Assembly (NCBI RefSeq): GCF_030378205.1
Contig: NZ_CP127385.1
Location: 1-64,000 of the forward strand
Source: Bradyrhizobium sp. NP1
GTDB lineage: Bacteria > Pseudomonadota > Alphaproteobacteria > Rhizobiales > Xanthobacteraceae
DNA: 64,000 nucleotides
Direction of reading: 5' to 3'
The notes under the pieces are model-generated. The model did no database searches, was not told where the DNA came from, and was given only the letters and a program-made list of their open reading frames with translations. The position numbers and the translations under genes are program-made. Shown piece by piece: positions 30,272 to 40,708 of this stretch. Position 1 is the first letter of the stretch. Every line of letters begins with the position of its first letter.

Positions 30272-30384
30272 GTTCCAGGAAAATTGGCCCATCTGCATGC
30301 GGCTTCCACCGTGTCACAAGAATATTGTTGTCCGCCCGCAGCGCCGTCACTACGACTGAAGGGGGCATCTGGGGGCAGCTTCGC

Positions 30385-32583
30385 GTGGTCGATCTCACCA
30401 TAAGTTCCGCTCCGCGGCTGAAAACCGCGGTCAATGATATTCTCGGCGGCACCGCCGCCAGCGTTCTCACCGTGACTTTTGGACTGTCCTACGCGCTCCT
30501 GATCTTCTCAGGTCCGCTGGCCGCCAATCTCTCCTACGGCATCGCCGCCACCTTCATCGCGTCGGCCGCCCTCGGCGCGGTCATCGCGCTTGGCAGTTCG
30601 CTGCCGTTTGCGATCGCCGCACCCGAGAGCTCCACCGCGGCGATGACCGCCATCCTGGCGTCGTCCCTGATCGAGCGCATGGCGGCGACCGATCCGGCGG
30701 CGCCGGTGCTCGGACCTGTCATCGTCACCTTCGCGCTCGCCAGCATCGTGACCGGCATCGTGCTGTGCGCCTTCGGCGTGACGCGGATGGGCCGCACCAT
30801 CCGCTATGTGCCTTATCCCGTGGTCGGCGGGTTTCTCGGCGCGACCGGCTGCCTGATCCTGCTCGGCGCCGTCAGGGTCATCACCGGCCACCGGCTTCAG
30901 CTCGGCGGCCTCGACCAGTTCGCCAATGCGATGACCTTGTACGAGCTTGCGGCAGCCTGTGCGATGGCGCTTGTGCTCTATCTGACCTGGCATCGCTCGC
31001 GCACGCCATTCGGCCTGCCGCTCATCCTGATTGCCGGCACGATCGCGGCGCATATCGTGTTCTGGCTGATCGGCATCTCGTCCACGGAGGCGCAGGCCGC
31101 GGGCTGGACCTTTCAACCGCCGCCGCCGGCTTCCTTCCTGTTTCCCTGGAATCCAAAGGAGCTCGGTCACTATCCCTGGTATGCGCTGCCGGACCTCGCC
31201 GGCAACCTGATTGCCGTCATCTTCGTGACGGCATCGAGCACGCTGTTCAACGCCACCGGCCTCGAAGTCGCTGCGCATCGCGAAGCCGACCTCGAGCGCG
31301 AGCTGAACGTCACCGGGATCGCCAACATATTGAGCGGCGCCGTGGGCGGCTACACCGGCTGCATCTCGGTCAGCCGCTCGATGCTCAACCTGAACGGCGG
31401 CGCAACCGGCCGCCTGTCGGGCCTGACTGCCGCCGCGATCTCCGTCCTGATGCTGGAGCTTGCCCCAAAACTGCTCGGCTATATGCCGAAATTCGTGCTC
31501 GGCGGCCTTCTGATCTATCTCGGCGCCGACACGGTGCACAAATGGATCGCGCAATCGCGGCGCCGGCTGTCGCGGCTTGAATACCTGTCGCTGCTTGCGA
31601 TCATCGCGATCATCCTGCAATGGGGTTTTGTCGCCGGCATCCTGATCGGCGTGGTGATCGGCTGCGCAACCTTTGCGCTGAGCGCCTCGCGCATCGATTC
31701 CATCAAGTTCGCCTTCGACGGCTCGGAATATCGCAGCTCGCTCGACCGCTCGCGCGACGATCAGGCGGTGCTGTCAGCACATGGCGGCAAGATCCGCGGC
31801 CTCAACCTGCAGAGCTATCTGTTCTTCGGCTCGGCCAACCGGCTCTATCAGCACGTCAAGGCGCTGCTCGCGCGCCATCCGGAGTGCCGCTACCTCGTGT
31901 TCGATTTCAAGCTGGTCACCGGCATCGACTCCTCGGCCGCCTACAGCTTCGCCCAGATCAAGCGGGCGGCGCAGGAGCGCGGCATCAGGCTCGTGCTGGT
32001 GCATCTGCCCGCGGCAGCGGAAAAAGCGCTGCGCTCCAGCGAATTCGTTTCCAGGGATGTCAGCGTGATCAGCGAGCTCGATCATGCGCTCGAATGGTGC
32101 GAGAACGAGATCATCGCGCAGCATCAGGGCCGCGCCGAGGAAGAAGCCAATCTGCGCGACTGGTTCACGAAAATCCTCGGCTCCGAGGGGGATGCGATCG
32201 AGCTGATCGACCGCTGCGCGCGGCTTGAGGTCGACGCCGGCGAAACCATCGTGCGCGCGGGCGACGCCGCCGATTCCATGCACTTCATCCTCGACGGGCG
32301 AGTCGGCATCATGGTCCCGGCCGACAATGGTGCCACCACGCGGGTGCGCAGCCTCGGCCGCTACACCACGATCGGCGAGATGGGGCTGGTGTCGCAGGCG
32401 CCGCGCAGCGCCACTATCCAGGCCGAGATCGCGAGCGTGCTGTACGTGCTCGGCACGCATCAGTTCGAGGCGATCAAGGCCGAGAATCCGGCGCTCGGCC
32501 AGAAGCTCCTGACCTATTTCGTCACCGTGATGGCCGAGCGGCTCACCTTCGCCAACCGCACCATCGCGGTGCTGCGGCGCTGA
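30385..32583 (+). CDS. SulP anion transporter fused to STAS and cyclic-nucleotide-binding domains
   Basis: The product of 732 residues has a SulP/SLC26 transmembrane domain (about 1-435, ten or more segments, with TASSTLFNATGLEVAAHREA and SGAVGGYTGCISVSRSML). A STAS domain follows at about 460-570 (YLVFDFKLVTGIDSSAAYSF), then a Crp-like cyclic-nucleotide-binding domain at about 605-720 (GDAADSMHFILDGRVGIMV). SulP proteins carry sulfate, bicarbonate or other anions. The start is uncertain: GTG at 30385 follows GGGGGC by 8 bp and gives a family-like N-terminus, while upstream codons overlap the hydratase gene. Confidence 0.87.
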   Translation: MVDLTISSAPRLKTAVNDILGGTAASVLTVTFGLSYALLIFSGPLAANLSYGIAATFIASAALGAVIALGSSLPFAIAAPESSTAAMTAILASSLIERMAATDPAAPVLGPVIVTFALASIVTGIVLCAFGVTRMGRTIRYVPYPVVGGFLGATGCLILLGAVRVITGHRLQLGGLDQFANAMTLYELAAACAMALVLYLTWHRSRTPFGLPLILIAGTIAAHIVFWLIGISSTEAQAAGWTFQPPPPASFLFPWNPKELGHYPWYALPDLAGNLIAVIFVTASSTLFNATGLEVAAHREADLERELNVTGIANILSGAVGGYTGCISVSRSMLNLNGGATGRLSGLTAAAISVLMLELAPKLLGYMPKFVLGGLLIYLGADTVHKWIAQSRRRLSRLEYLSLLAIIAIILQWGFVAGILIGVVIGCATFALSASRIDSIKFAFDGSEYRSSLDRSRDDQAVLSAHGGKIRGLNLQSYLFFGSANRLYQHVKALLARHPECRYLVFDFKLVTGIDSSAAYSFAQIKRAAQERGIRLVLVHLPAAAEKALRSSEFVSRDVSVISELDHALEWCENEIIAQHQGRAEEEANLRDWFTKILGSEGDAIELIDRCARLEVDAGETIVRAGDAADSMHFILDGRVGIMVPADNGATTRVRSLGRYTTIGEMGLVSQAPRSATIQAEIASVLYVLGTHQFEAIKAENPALGQKLLTYFVTVMAERLTFANRTIAVLRR

Positions 32584-32661
32584 GATGACCGGAAGCGAAA
32601 ATGAAAAAGGGCAACCCGGCGGCACTGGCGCCGGATTGCCCGTTGTTGAACCGATGATGCG

Positions 32662-34155
32662 TCAGATGCCGGCCATCATCACATATTTGATCTCGACATA
32701 TTCTTCCATGCCGTAACGGGAGCCTTCGCGCCCGAGACCACTTTCCTTCACGCCCCCGAACGGCGCGACTTCCGTAGTGATCAGGCCGGTGTTGACGCCG
32801 ACCATGCCGGACTCCAGCGCTTCCGCCACGCGCCAGACCCGGCCGAGGTCGCGCGAATAGAAATAGGAGGCAAGGCCGAACGGCGAGTTGTTGCACATCG
32901 CCACCACCTCGGCCTCGTCCTTGAAACGGAACACCGGCGCGAGCGGGCCGAACGTCTCCTCATGCGCCACCAGCGCATTGGGGCTGACATTGGCGAGCAC
33001 GGTCGGCTCGAAGAAGCTGCCGCCGAGCGGGCTGCGCTTGCCGCCGGTGACGATCTTGGCGCCGCCCTTGACCGCGTCGGCAATGTGCTTCTCGACCTTC
33101 TCGACCGCTTCCATGTTGATCAGCGGTCCCTGCGTGACGCCCGCCTCGGTGCCGTCGCCGATCTTCATCGCCGCGACCTTCTTGGAGAGCTTCTCGACGA
33201 ACTGATCGTAGATCTTGTCCTGCGCGTAGAGGCGGTTGGCGCAAACGCAGGTCTGGCCCATGTTACGGTATTTCGAGACCATCGCGCCTTCGACCGCGGC
33301 ATCGATGTCGGCATCGTCGAACACCACGAAAGGCGCATTGCCGCCGAGCTCGAGGCCGAGCTTCTTCACGCCGACGGAGGCCTGTTCGTAGAGGATCTTG
33401 CCGACCTCGGTCGAGCCGGTGAAGCCGACGAAGCGCACCGCCGGATGCTCGCACAGGACCTTGCCGATCGCCGAGGAGTTGCCGGTCAGCACGTTGAGCA
33501 CGCCCTTCGGCACGCCGGCCTTCTCCGCGAGCGCCACCAGCGCGAGCGCCGTGAGCGGCGTTTCGTTGGCGGGCTTCAGCACCACGGTGCAGCCGGCCGC
33601 GAGCGCCGGCGATACCTTGCGGGTGATCATCGAGCACGGAAAATTCCAGGGCGTGATCGCGCCGCAGACGCCGATCGGCTGCTTGATCGCGAGCAGCCGC
33701 GCATCAGGCCGCTGCGTCGGGATGGTCTCGCCATAGACGCGGCGCGCTTCCTCGGCGAAGAATTCGACATAGGCGCCGCCGATATCGATCTCACCGAGCG
33801 CTTCCGCGAGCGGCTTGCCCTGCTCGGAGGTGAGGATCAGCGCAAGATCCTCGCGGTTGGCGATGATCAGCTCGAACCATTTGCGCAGGATGTTGGAGCG
33901 CTGCTTGGCGGTGAGCTTCGCCCACGCCGGAAACGCGCGCTCGGCGGCTTCCACCGCCTTCGTCGCCTCCGCCGTGCTCATGACGGGGATCTTCGCAAGC
34001 TCGGCGCCGTTGGCCGGGTTGTTGACCGGGCGGGACGGCGTGCCGACCCACGCGCCGTCGATAAAGCAGCGGTCGCGCAGCAGCGAAGCGTCCTTAAGCC
34101 GGCCTTGCAGCGAGGTTGCGGGTTGTGAAGCGCGTGCGGCAGCGGTCGGGGTCAT
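32662..34155 (-). CDS. gabD: NAD(P)-dependent succinate-semialdehyde dehydrogenase (GabD type)
   Basis: The 497-residue aldehyde dehydrogenase most resembles GabD, which oxidises succinate semialdehyde to succinate. Features include CFIDGAWVGTPS, EQGKPLAEALGEIDIGG, the cofactor loop GFTGSTEVGKILYEQA, the catalytic Glu region LELGGNAPFVVFDDADID, and the catalytic Cys303 in MGQTCVCANRLY. The C-terminus FGGVKESGLGREGSRYGMEEY is typical. The ATG at 34155 (MTPTAAARASQP) is chosen over an upstream ATG. No GABA transaminase gene is nearby. Confidence 0.9.
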   Translation of the reverse strand: MTPTAAARASQPATSLQGRLKDASLLRDRCFIDGAWVGTPSRPVNNPANGAELAKIPVMSTAEATKAVEAAERAFPAWAKLTAKQRSNILRKWFELIIANREDLALILTSEQGKPLAEALGEIDIGGAYVEFFAEEARRVYGETIPTQRPDARLLAIKQPIGVCGAITPWNFPCSMITRKVSPALAAGCTVVLKPANETPLTALALVALAEKAGVPKGVLNVLTGNSSAIGKVLCEHPAVRFVGFTGSTEVGKILYEQASVGVKKLGLELGGNAPFVVFDDADIDAAVEGAMVSKYRNMGQTCVCANRLYAQDKIYDQFVEKLSKKVAAMKIGDGTEAGVTQGPLINMEAVEKVEKHIADAVKGGAKIVTGGKRSPLGGSFFEPTVLANVSPNALVAHEETFGPLAPVFRFKDEAEVVAMCNNSPFGLASYFYSRDLGRVWRVAEALESGMVGVNTGLITTEVAPFGGVKESGLGREGSRYGMEEYVEIKYVMMAGI

Positions 34156-34274
34156 GGCGTTACTCCTCGGATATTTTTGGGCTGTCGTCCAAGTATAGGG
34201 ACTTATCAGACGCAATGCACCCGCCCTTCCGGAAGGCGGGTTGCTTCAATGCATCCTGGGCAGGCTGGGCGCGA

Positions 34275-34595
34275 TCAGGCCGCGCCGCTCATATAGGTGT
34301 CGCGGCGTCCGATCATGCGTTCCGCGGCCGCCTTGGCATCCGCCTTGGTGGAGGTTGCGCAGGTGCGGTATTCGAGTTCCGGAACGGCTGTGCTCCCGCG
34401 GCGACTGAACCAGGACTTCGAACTGACCTGCAGCAGCGCCAGGGCCTGTGCGACATTATCGACCGCGCCGAACGAATGCAGCGCGCCGGAGCCGGCGAAA
34501 CGAACCTCATAGATGCCGGGTGAAATCGGCGCTTCGATGTTTTCGCCGCGCCCAGGCCGCGGATATCGCTTCCATTCGCTCCAGGTGGAGATCAT
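34275..34595 (-). CDS. Conserved hypothetical protein
   Basis: The 106-residue product starts MISTWSEWKRYPRPGRGENI and continues with EAPISPGIYEVRFAGSGALH, a run that looks like a real, folded protein. It has no signal peptide or membrane segment, and ends RMIGRRDTYMSGAA. I recall relatives with the opening W-x-x-P-x-x-G-x-x-I-E-API-S-PG-x-YE-V pattern in rhizobia, but no function. The ATG at 34595 follows GAGGGGGC on the coding strand. It is transcribed divergently from the serine hydrolase gene. Confidence 0.7.
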   Translation of the reverse strand: MISTWSEWKRYPRPGRGENIEAPISPGIYEVRFAGSGALHSFGAVDNVAQALALLQVSSKSWFSRRGSTAVPELEYRTCATSTKADAKAAAERMIGRRDTYMSGAA

Positions 34596-34932
34596 GACTG
34601 CCCCCTCGCGGTGCCGCCGCACCGCTAATCTTTGAATCAAAATGTCGCAGCGGCGGCGCCGATTCGACTGCGTTATGAACGCCTTACTGAAAAAAATAGG
34701 TACTGAACGCGCCGTCGCAAGGAGCTTATCGCCACGAATTTTAGGGGTCACCCGCCCGGGCCGGCTATGCACCGCAGATTGTGGCGAAGTGTTGCAGTTC
34801 TGTACCGGCTCTGCGCCGCCGTGGCGCCCCGATCACGAAGCCGCGACCCTGCGCCGCAACGAAGTGCCGGTGCTTGCAGGCCGAAACAACCGGGACAAAA
34901 ATCGCAACACAATAAACAAGCGGGAGACGCCC
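34596..34932. other. Divergent intergenic region
   Basis: No gene is seen in these 337 bp between the hypothetical gene and the serine hydrolase gene. Both promoters must lie here. AT-rich stretches at about 34686-34702 and 34895-34920 are candidates. GCGGGAGAC precedes the hydrolase ATG. Confidence 0.4.
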
Positions 34933-36126
34933 ATGCCGAGCAGTACAGAGATCGATCAGGTTTTGCGTCAGAAGGCCGAGGCGAAGGAGATCCCCGGCGT
35001 GGTGGCGATGGCCGCCACGGGGAACGAGGTGATCTACCAGGGCGCATTCGGCAAGCGCGACCTTTCCAAGCCCGATGCGATGACGCCGGACAGCGTGTTC
35101 TGGATCGCCTCGATGACGAAAGCGATCACCACCGCCGGCGCCATGCAGCTTGTCGAGCAGGGCAAGCTCGCGCTCGACACGCCGATCGGCAAGGTGCTGC
35201 CCGATCTCGCCTCGCCGCAAGTGCTCGAGGGCTTTGATGCCAAGGGCGAGCCAAAACTCCGGCCGGCGAAGAAACCAATCACGCTGCGTCTGCTCATGAC
35301 CCACACCGCCGGCTTCTGCTACGACATGTGGAGCGGCGACATGGTGCAATACCTGGCGAAAACAGGGCTTCCCAGCATCACCACCTGCAAGAACGATGCG
35401 CTGAAGACGCCGATCATGTCGGATCCCGGCACGCGCTGGGAGTATGGCACCAATATCGACTTCGTCGGCAAGGCGGTGGAAGCCGTGAGCGGCAAGCGCC
35501 TCGACGCCTATTTGCGCGACAATCTCTTTGTCCCGCTCGGCATGAACGATACGAGCTTCAGGCTTTCGGCAGACCAGCGCAAGCGGCTGGTCGGCATGCA
35601 TGCGCGCGGACCGGATGGATCGCTCGCACCGATCCCGTTCGAGATGGAGCAGGAGCCGGAATTCTTCATGGGCGGCGGCGGGCTTTACAGCACCGCCGGC
35701 GACTACATCCGCTTCACCCAGATGATCCTGAACAAGGGAAAGGGCAACGGCAGCCAGCTATTGAAAGCGGAAACGGTCGCGACGATGGCCCAGAACCATA
35801 TCGGCGAGCTCAGCGTGACCAAGATGGTCTCGGCCGTGCCCGGCGCCACCAACGATGTCGATCTCTATCCCGACATGGTGAAGAAGTGGGGACTGAGCTT
35901 CCTCATCAACACCGCCAAGACGCCGGAGGGCCGCAGCGCAGGCAGCCTCGCCTGGGCCGGGCTCGCCAACACCTACTACTGGATCGATCCGTCGCGCGAC
36001 GTCGCGGGCGTGATCCTGATGCAGGTGCTGCCGTTCGCCGACAGGCTGTGCCTGGAGGCCTTCGCGGGCTTCGAGCGCGGCGTCTATGCCGGACTCGGCG
36101 CCGCCGGCGGCAAGAAGGCAGCGTGA
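34933..36126 (+). CDS. Serine hydrolase / beta-lactamase family protein (esterase type)
   Basis: The 397-residue protein has a beta-lactamase-like fold of the class C/EstB type. The nucleophile is in VFWIASMTKAITTAGAMQL, where SMTK is at 60-63. WEYGTNIDFVGKAVE should supply the second-motif Tyr. The C-terminal part contains GRSAGSLAWAGLANTYYWID, typical of this esterase group. There is no signal peptide from the chosen start MPSSTEIDQVLRQKAEAKEI, so it is probably cytoplasmic. The substrate is unknown; it is more likely an esterase than a true beta-lactamase. Confidence 0.87.
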   Translation: MPSSTEIDQVLRQKAEAKEIPGVVAMAATGNEVIYQGAFGKRDLSKPDAMTPDSVFWIASMTKAITTAGAMQLVEQGKLALDTPIGKVLPDLASPQVLEGFDAKGEPKLRPAKKPITLRLLMTHTAGFCYDMWSGDMVQYLAKTGLPSITTCKNDALKTPIMSDPGTRWEYGTNIDFVGKAVEAVSGKRLDAYLRDNLFVPLGMNDTSFRLSADQRKRLVGMHARGPDGSLAPIPFEMEQEPEFFMGGGGLYSTAGDYIRFTQMILNKGKGNGSQLLKAETVATMAQNHIGELSVTKMVSAVPGATNDVDLYPDMVKKWGLSFLINTAKTPEGRSAGSLAWAGLANTYYWIDPSRDVAGVILMQVLPFADRLCLEAFAGFERGVYAGLGAAGGKKAA

Positions 36127-36146
36127 GCAAGCAGCGCTCTCTCCTT

Positions 36147-36246
36147 CCCTCCCCCCCTCACGGGGGAGGGTCAGGCAGGGGCGTGAAATGCGATGCCCCC
36201 ACCCAGCGCGCTCTGCGCGCCACTCTCCCCACAAGGGGGAGGGATA
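36147..36246. repeat. C/G-rich palindromic intergenic repeat
   Basis: A 9-bp stem CCCTCCCCC / GGGGGAGGG (36147-36155 with 36162-36170) is followed by a related half, CTCTCCCCACAAGGGGGAGGGA (about 36220-36242). It lies between two convergent genes. Similar CTCCCC.GGGGAG elements are frequent between genes in rhizobia by recall; here it could act as a bidirectional terminator. Confidence 0.5.
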
Positions 36247-36251
36247 AGAAG

Positions 36252-37253
36252 CTACACGGGCAGGCCGTTCTGCTTCGCCAATTCCTTGAGCGAAATCTGC
36301 GGCCGTGCGCCGATGTGCTGGATCACCTCGGCGGCGGCAAGCGCGCCAAGCCGCGCGGCATTCTCGAAACCGGCGTTGCGCACGAGGCCGAACAGAAAGC
36401 CCGAGGCGAACAGGTCGCCGGCGCCCGTGGTATCGACCAGCCGCTCGATCGAGAAGGCCGGCACGGCAACCACGCCGTCATTTGATGCCACCATGCAGCC
36501 CTTTTCGCTGCGGGTGACGACGGCAAGCTTCACGTCCTTGCGGAGCTGCGCCAGCGCCGCGTCAAAATCCGAGGTCTGATAGAGCGAATGCAGCTCGGCC
36601 TCGTTGGCGAACACGAGATCGACGGTGCGCTCGCGCATCAGCTCGAGGAATTCGCCGCGATAGCGATCGACGCAGAAGGAATCCGACAGCGTCAGCGCGA
36701 CCTCGCGGCCCGCACCGTGGGCGATCGTCGCCGCCTTGACGAAGGCATCCTTGGCGTTCTTCGGATCCCACAGATAGCCTTCGAGATAGACGATCCTCGA
36801 CGCCGCGATCGCCGCAGGCTCGATATCATCGGGCGTCAGATCCTGCGCCGCACCGAGATAGGTGTTCATGGTGCGCTCGCCATCGCCGGTGATCAGGATG
36901 TAGGAGCAGCCGGTGGCCGGGCCGCCTGTCGCAGGCCTGGTGTCGAACGCGACGCCGGCGGCGCGGATATCATGGGTGTAGAGCCCGCCGATCTGATCCT
37001 GCTTGACCTTGCCGACATAGGCGGCGCGGCCGCCGAAGCTCGCCACGCCGACGATGGTGTTGGCCGCCGAGCCGCCGGACATCTGCGTCGCCGGGCCCAT
37101 GTCGCGGTAGATGGCCGCCGCGCGCACTTCGTCGATCAGCGTCATGCTGCCCTTGGTCATGCCGTGATCGACGAGAAACTTCTCGTCGGCCCGGACCAGC
37201 ACGTCGAAAATCGCATTGCCGATCGCGAGAACGTCGTATTTGGCTTCAGCCAT
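36252..37253 (-). CDS. Adenosine kinase (PfkB family sugar/nucleoside kinase)
   Basis: The 333-residue PfkB-fold kinase most resembles bacterial adenosine kinases, which phosphorylate adenosine to AMP. Near the N-terminus is YDVLAIGNAIFDVLVRADE, then the first PfkB signature region MSGGSAANTIVGVASFGGRA. The second is DTTGAGDLFASGFLFGL with the catalytic Asp280 in GAGD. The start at 37253 (MAEAKYDVLAIGN) is preceded by AGGAGA-like sequence on the coding strand. Specificity for adenosine is inferred from overall similarity and could be another nucleoside or sugar. Confidence 0.85.
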   Translation of the reverse strand: MAEAKYDVLAIGNAIFDVLVRADEKFLVDHGMTKGSMTLIDEVRAAAIYRDMGPATQMSGGSAANTIVGVASFGGRAAYVGKVKQDQIGGLYTHDIRAAGVAFDTRPATGGPATGCSYILITGDGERTMNTYLGAAQDLTPDDIEPAAIAASRIVYLEGYLWDPKNAKDAFVKAATIAHGAGREVALTLSDSFCVDRYRGEFLELMRERTVDLVFANEAELHSLYQTSDFDAALAQLRKDVKLAVVTRSEKGCMVASNDGVVAVPAFSIERLVDTTGAGDLFASGFLFGLVRNAGFENAARLGALAAAEVIQHIGARPQISLKELAKQNGLPV

Positions 37254-37325
37254 GCCAGGAGAGTCCCGTTGGGATAACCGCGAAAGGCTGCGGCCTATCA
37301 CAGCCGGGGCTGTTATAGAAGCCTA

Positions 37326-38876
37326 ATGATACGCTCGCTCCTCACGGTATCCCTCGGCACGCTTTCCTCGCGGCTGCTCGGATTTGCGCGCGATTCCCTG
37401 ATCGCGGCGCTATTGGGCGCGGGTCCCGCGGCGGACGCCTTTCTCGCCGCGTTCCAGCTCGTCAACGTGGTCAGGCGCCTGTTGAGCGAGGGCGCACTGA
37501 ACGCGGCGCTGGTGCCGGCCTGGCTGCGCGCTCGCGAAGCCGCAGGCCCCGCGGCAGCGGCAGCCTTCGCCGGGCGCGTGCTCGGCACCATCAGCGCGGC
37601 CCTGGTCGTGATCTCGGCCGTGGCGGCCATCCTGATGCCGCTCGTGATCGTCGCCTTCGCCCCCGGCTTTGTCGGACACGAGACGCTGCAGCTTGCCACC
37701 GGCAACGCGAGGCTGATGCTGCCCTATCTCGCTTTCGCCGGCCCCGTCACCGTGATGCTCGCGCTGTCGAGCGCACAGGGCCGCTTCGCGCTCGCGGCGT
37801 TTTCGCCTGTCCTGTTCAACATCACCCTGATCGCGGTGACGGTGGCGCTGTTCGCGCTCCACCTGGACGCTGGCCGCGCGGCGCTGGTGATTGCCGCCGC
37901 GGTCGGCATCGCCGGCCTGCTGCAACTGCTGGTGCTTGGCCTGCGCCAGGGGGATCGCGTCGCAACGCCGCTGCGGATCGCGTTCGACAAGGAGATGCGC
38001 GTCTTCCTCACCCGGGCGATGCCCGGCATGGCAGCAAGCGCCGGGCCGCAGCTTTTCGTCGTCGCCGGCGCCATCGTCGCCTCGTCATCGCCTTCCGCGG
38101 TGTCATGGCTCTACTTCGCCAATCGCCTGATCGAGCTGCCGCTCGGCATTGTCGGCGTCGCCATGGGCATGGTGCTGGTGCCGCAGATGACGCGGGCGTT
38201 GCAGCGCCAGGACGACGGCGCCATTGCGGAAGCGGAATCGCGGGCGCTCGAGCTTGCGGTCGGGCTTGCGCTTCCGGCAACGCTCGGCCTGATCGCGCTG
38301 AGCGAACCGATCGTGCGGCTGCTGTTCGAGCACGGCGCCTTCACCGCGACCGACACGGCGGCGACCGCACAGGCGCTGATCTGGCTGTCATTCGGACTCC
38401 CGGCGCAGGTCGCGGTCAAGTCGCTCTCGCCGGCATTCTTTGCCCGAGAGGACACGCTGACGCCGCTGTTTGCGATGCTGCAAGGTATCGCGGTCGCGAT
38501 CGCGGCGGCGCTGGCGCTCAATCATTTCCTCGGGCTTTCCGGCATCGCCGCCGCGCTCGCGCTGGGAGCATGGGCCAACGCGCTGGTCCTGATGCGCCGC
38601 GGCGCCGCCACATTCGGATTTTCGATCGACGCGGCGGCGCGGCGCCGGCTGCCGCGCATGACGGCGGCGGCGCTGGCGATGGGCGCGCTGCTCTGGCTCG
38701 GCAGGGCCGCGATGCCGGCGGCCGACCATGGGCTGGCGCAGGCCGCCATCCTGGCGGCGCTGATCGCGGGCGCGATCCTGGTCTACGGTCTTTGCCTGAC
38801 CCTGTTCGGCGTCACCGGCTGGCGCCAAACCGTTAACGCCATCAGGCAGGCGCCGCCGCACGACTTGCGCGCGTAA
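37326..38876 (+). CDS. murJ: Lipid II flippase MurJ
   Basis: MurJ (MviN) is an inner-membrane MOP-superfamily flippase that moves lipid II outward for peptidoglycan synthesis. The 516-residue protein has about 14 membrane segments. Family features are TVSLGTLSSRLLGFARDSLI near the start, FRLLLSEG-like VRRLLSEGALNAALVPAW, and FFAREDTLTPLF late in the protein. The ATG lies 72 bp from the divergent adenosine kinase start. trpS follows on the same strand. Confidence 0.95.
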   Translation: MIRSLLTVSLGTLSSRLLGFARDSLIAALLGAGPAADAFLAAFQLVNVVRRLLSEGALNAALVPAWLRAREAAGPAAAAAFAGRVLGTISAALVVISAVAAILMPLVIVAFAPGFVGHETLQLATGNARLMLPYLAFAGPVTVMLALSSAQGRFALAAFSPVLFNITLIAVTVALFALHLDAGRAALVIAAAVGIAGLLQLLVLGLRQGDRVATPLRIAFDKEMRVFLTRAMPGMAASAGPQLFVVAGAIVASSSPSAVSWLYFANRLIELPLGIVGVAMGMVLVPQMTRALQRQDDGAIAEAESRALELAVGLALPATLGLIALSEPIVRLLFEHGAFTATDTAATAQALIWLSFGLPAQVAVKSLSPAFFAREDTLTPLFAMLQGIAVAIAAALALNHFLGLSGIAAALALGAWANALVLMRRGAATFGFSIDAAARRRLPRMTAAALAMGALLWLGRAAMPAADHGLAQAAILAALIAGAILVYGLCLTLFGVTGWRQTVNAIRQAPPHDLRA

Positions 38877-38927
38877 GGCGAGCGTGGCAAACGACGGCGC
38901 GACATCAGGCAGACTGGAACAAGGACC

Positions 38928-39980
<1,053 letters not shown>

Positions 39981-40065
39981 ATTGTTGCGCTACGACCCTC
40001 TCCCAAAGCGAGAGGGAGTGTGGCACGATGCGATCTCGATGGCTTGGCGCAGCACCGGGACATGC

Positions 40066-40560
40066 ATGACCACCCAGCGACGAAGCTACGAGACCGGTCA
40101 CAAGCCGAAATGCCTTGTCATCGTCGACGACACCGCGGAATGGGACCGCGCCGTCTACTACGCCAGCCGCTGGGCGATGCGGGCCGGCGGCGGCGTGGTG
40201 ATGCTGCGAATCGTCGAGCTGGAGGACCAGAACCAGCAGTGGCTGGGGGTTGCCGACATCATGCGCGCCGAGGCGCATGAGACGGCCAACGAGGCGCTCG
40301 ACCGCGCCGCCGGCCGCGTCAACGGCATCGCCGCCATCACGCCGGAGCGGGTGATCCGCGAGGGCGACGCGATCGAGCAGATCCTCGACGTCATCGAGCA
40401 GGACCCCGACATAGCCGTCCTGGTGCTGGCGGCAAGTCCCGGCGCCGAGGGGCCGGGACCGATCATCACCGCCATGGTGCAGGCTGTCGGCTCGTTCCCG
40501 ATCCCGATCACGCTGATCTCCGGCGACCTCTCCGACGCCGCCATCGAGGCGCTGTCCTGA
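40066..40560 (+). CDS. Universal stress protein (UspA family)
   Basis: The 164-residue protein is a single Usp domain. It starts MTTQRRSYETGHKPKCLVIV and continues with DDTAEWDRAVYYASRWA. The region IAVLVLAASPGAEGPGPIITAM holds the family's nucleotide-binding loop in a variant form, GxxxGPGPI rather than the usual G-2x-G-9x-G(S/T). The ATG at 40066 is chosen because upstream codons are not family-like. Its role is probably in stress survival; ATP binding is uncertain. Confidence 0.82.
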   Translation: MTTQRRSYETGHKPKCLVIVDDTAEWDRAVYYASRWAMRAGGGVVMLRIVELEDQNQQWLGVADIMRAEAHETANEALDRAAGRVNGIAAITPERVIREGDAIEQILDVIEQDPDIAVLVLAASPGAEGPGPIITAMVQAVGSFPIPITLISGDLSDAAIEALS

Positions 40561-40708
40561 CGCCCTCGTCCGGCGCCCACGCATTTCGCGCAACCCAGGC
40601 TTTCGCCTGAAAATACAATGTTTTGCACCCTTGACCGTGCTTTTGCCGTCGCCATTTGGTAGACAGGACGCACGCGCCGGCCTTGAACCGGCGACGCCGG
40701 AGAAAACC

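Noticed and set aside
34933..36126. True class C beta-lactamase
   Set aside because: The SxxK motif is present, but there is no signal peptide, and the overall sequence fits the cytoplasmic esterase-type group better.
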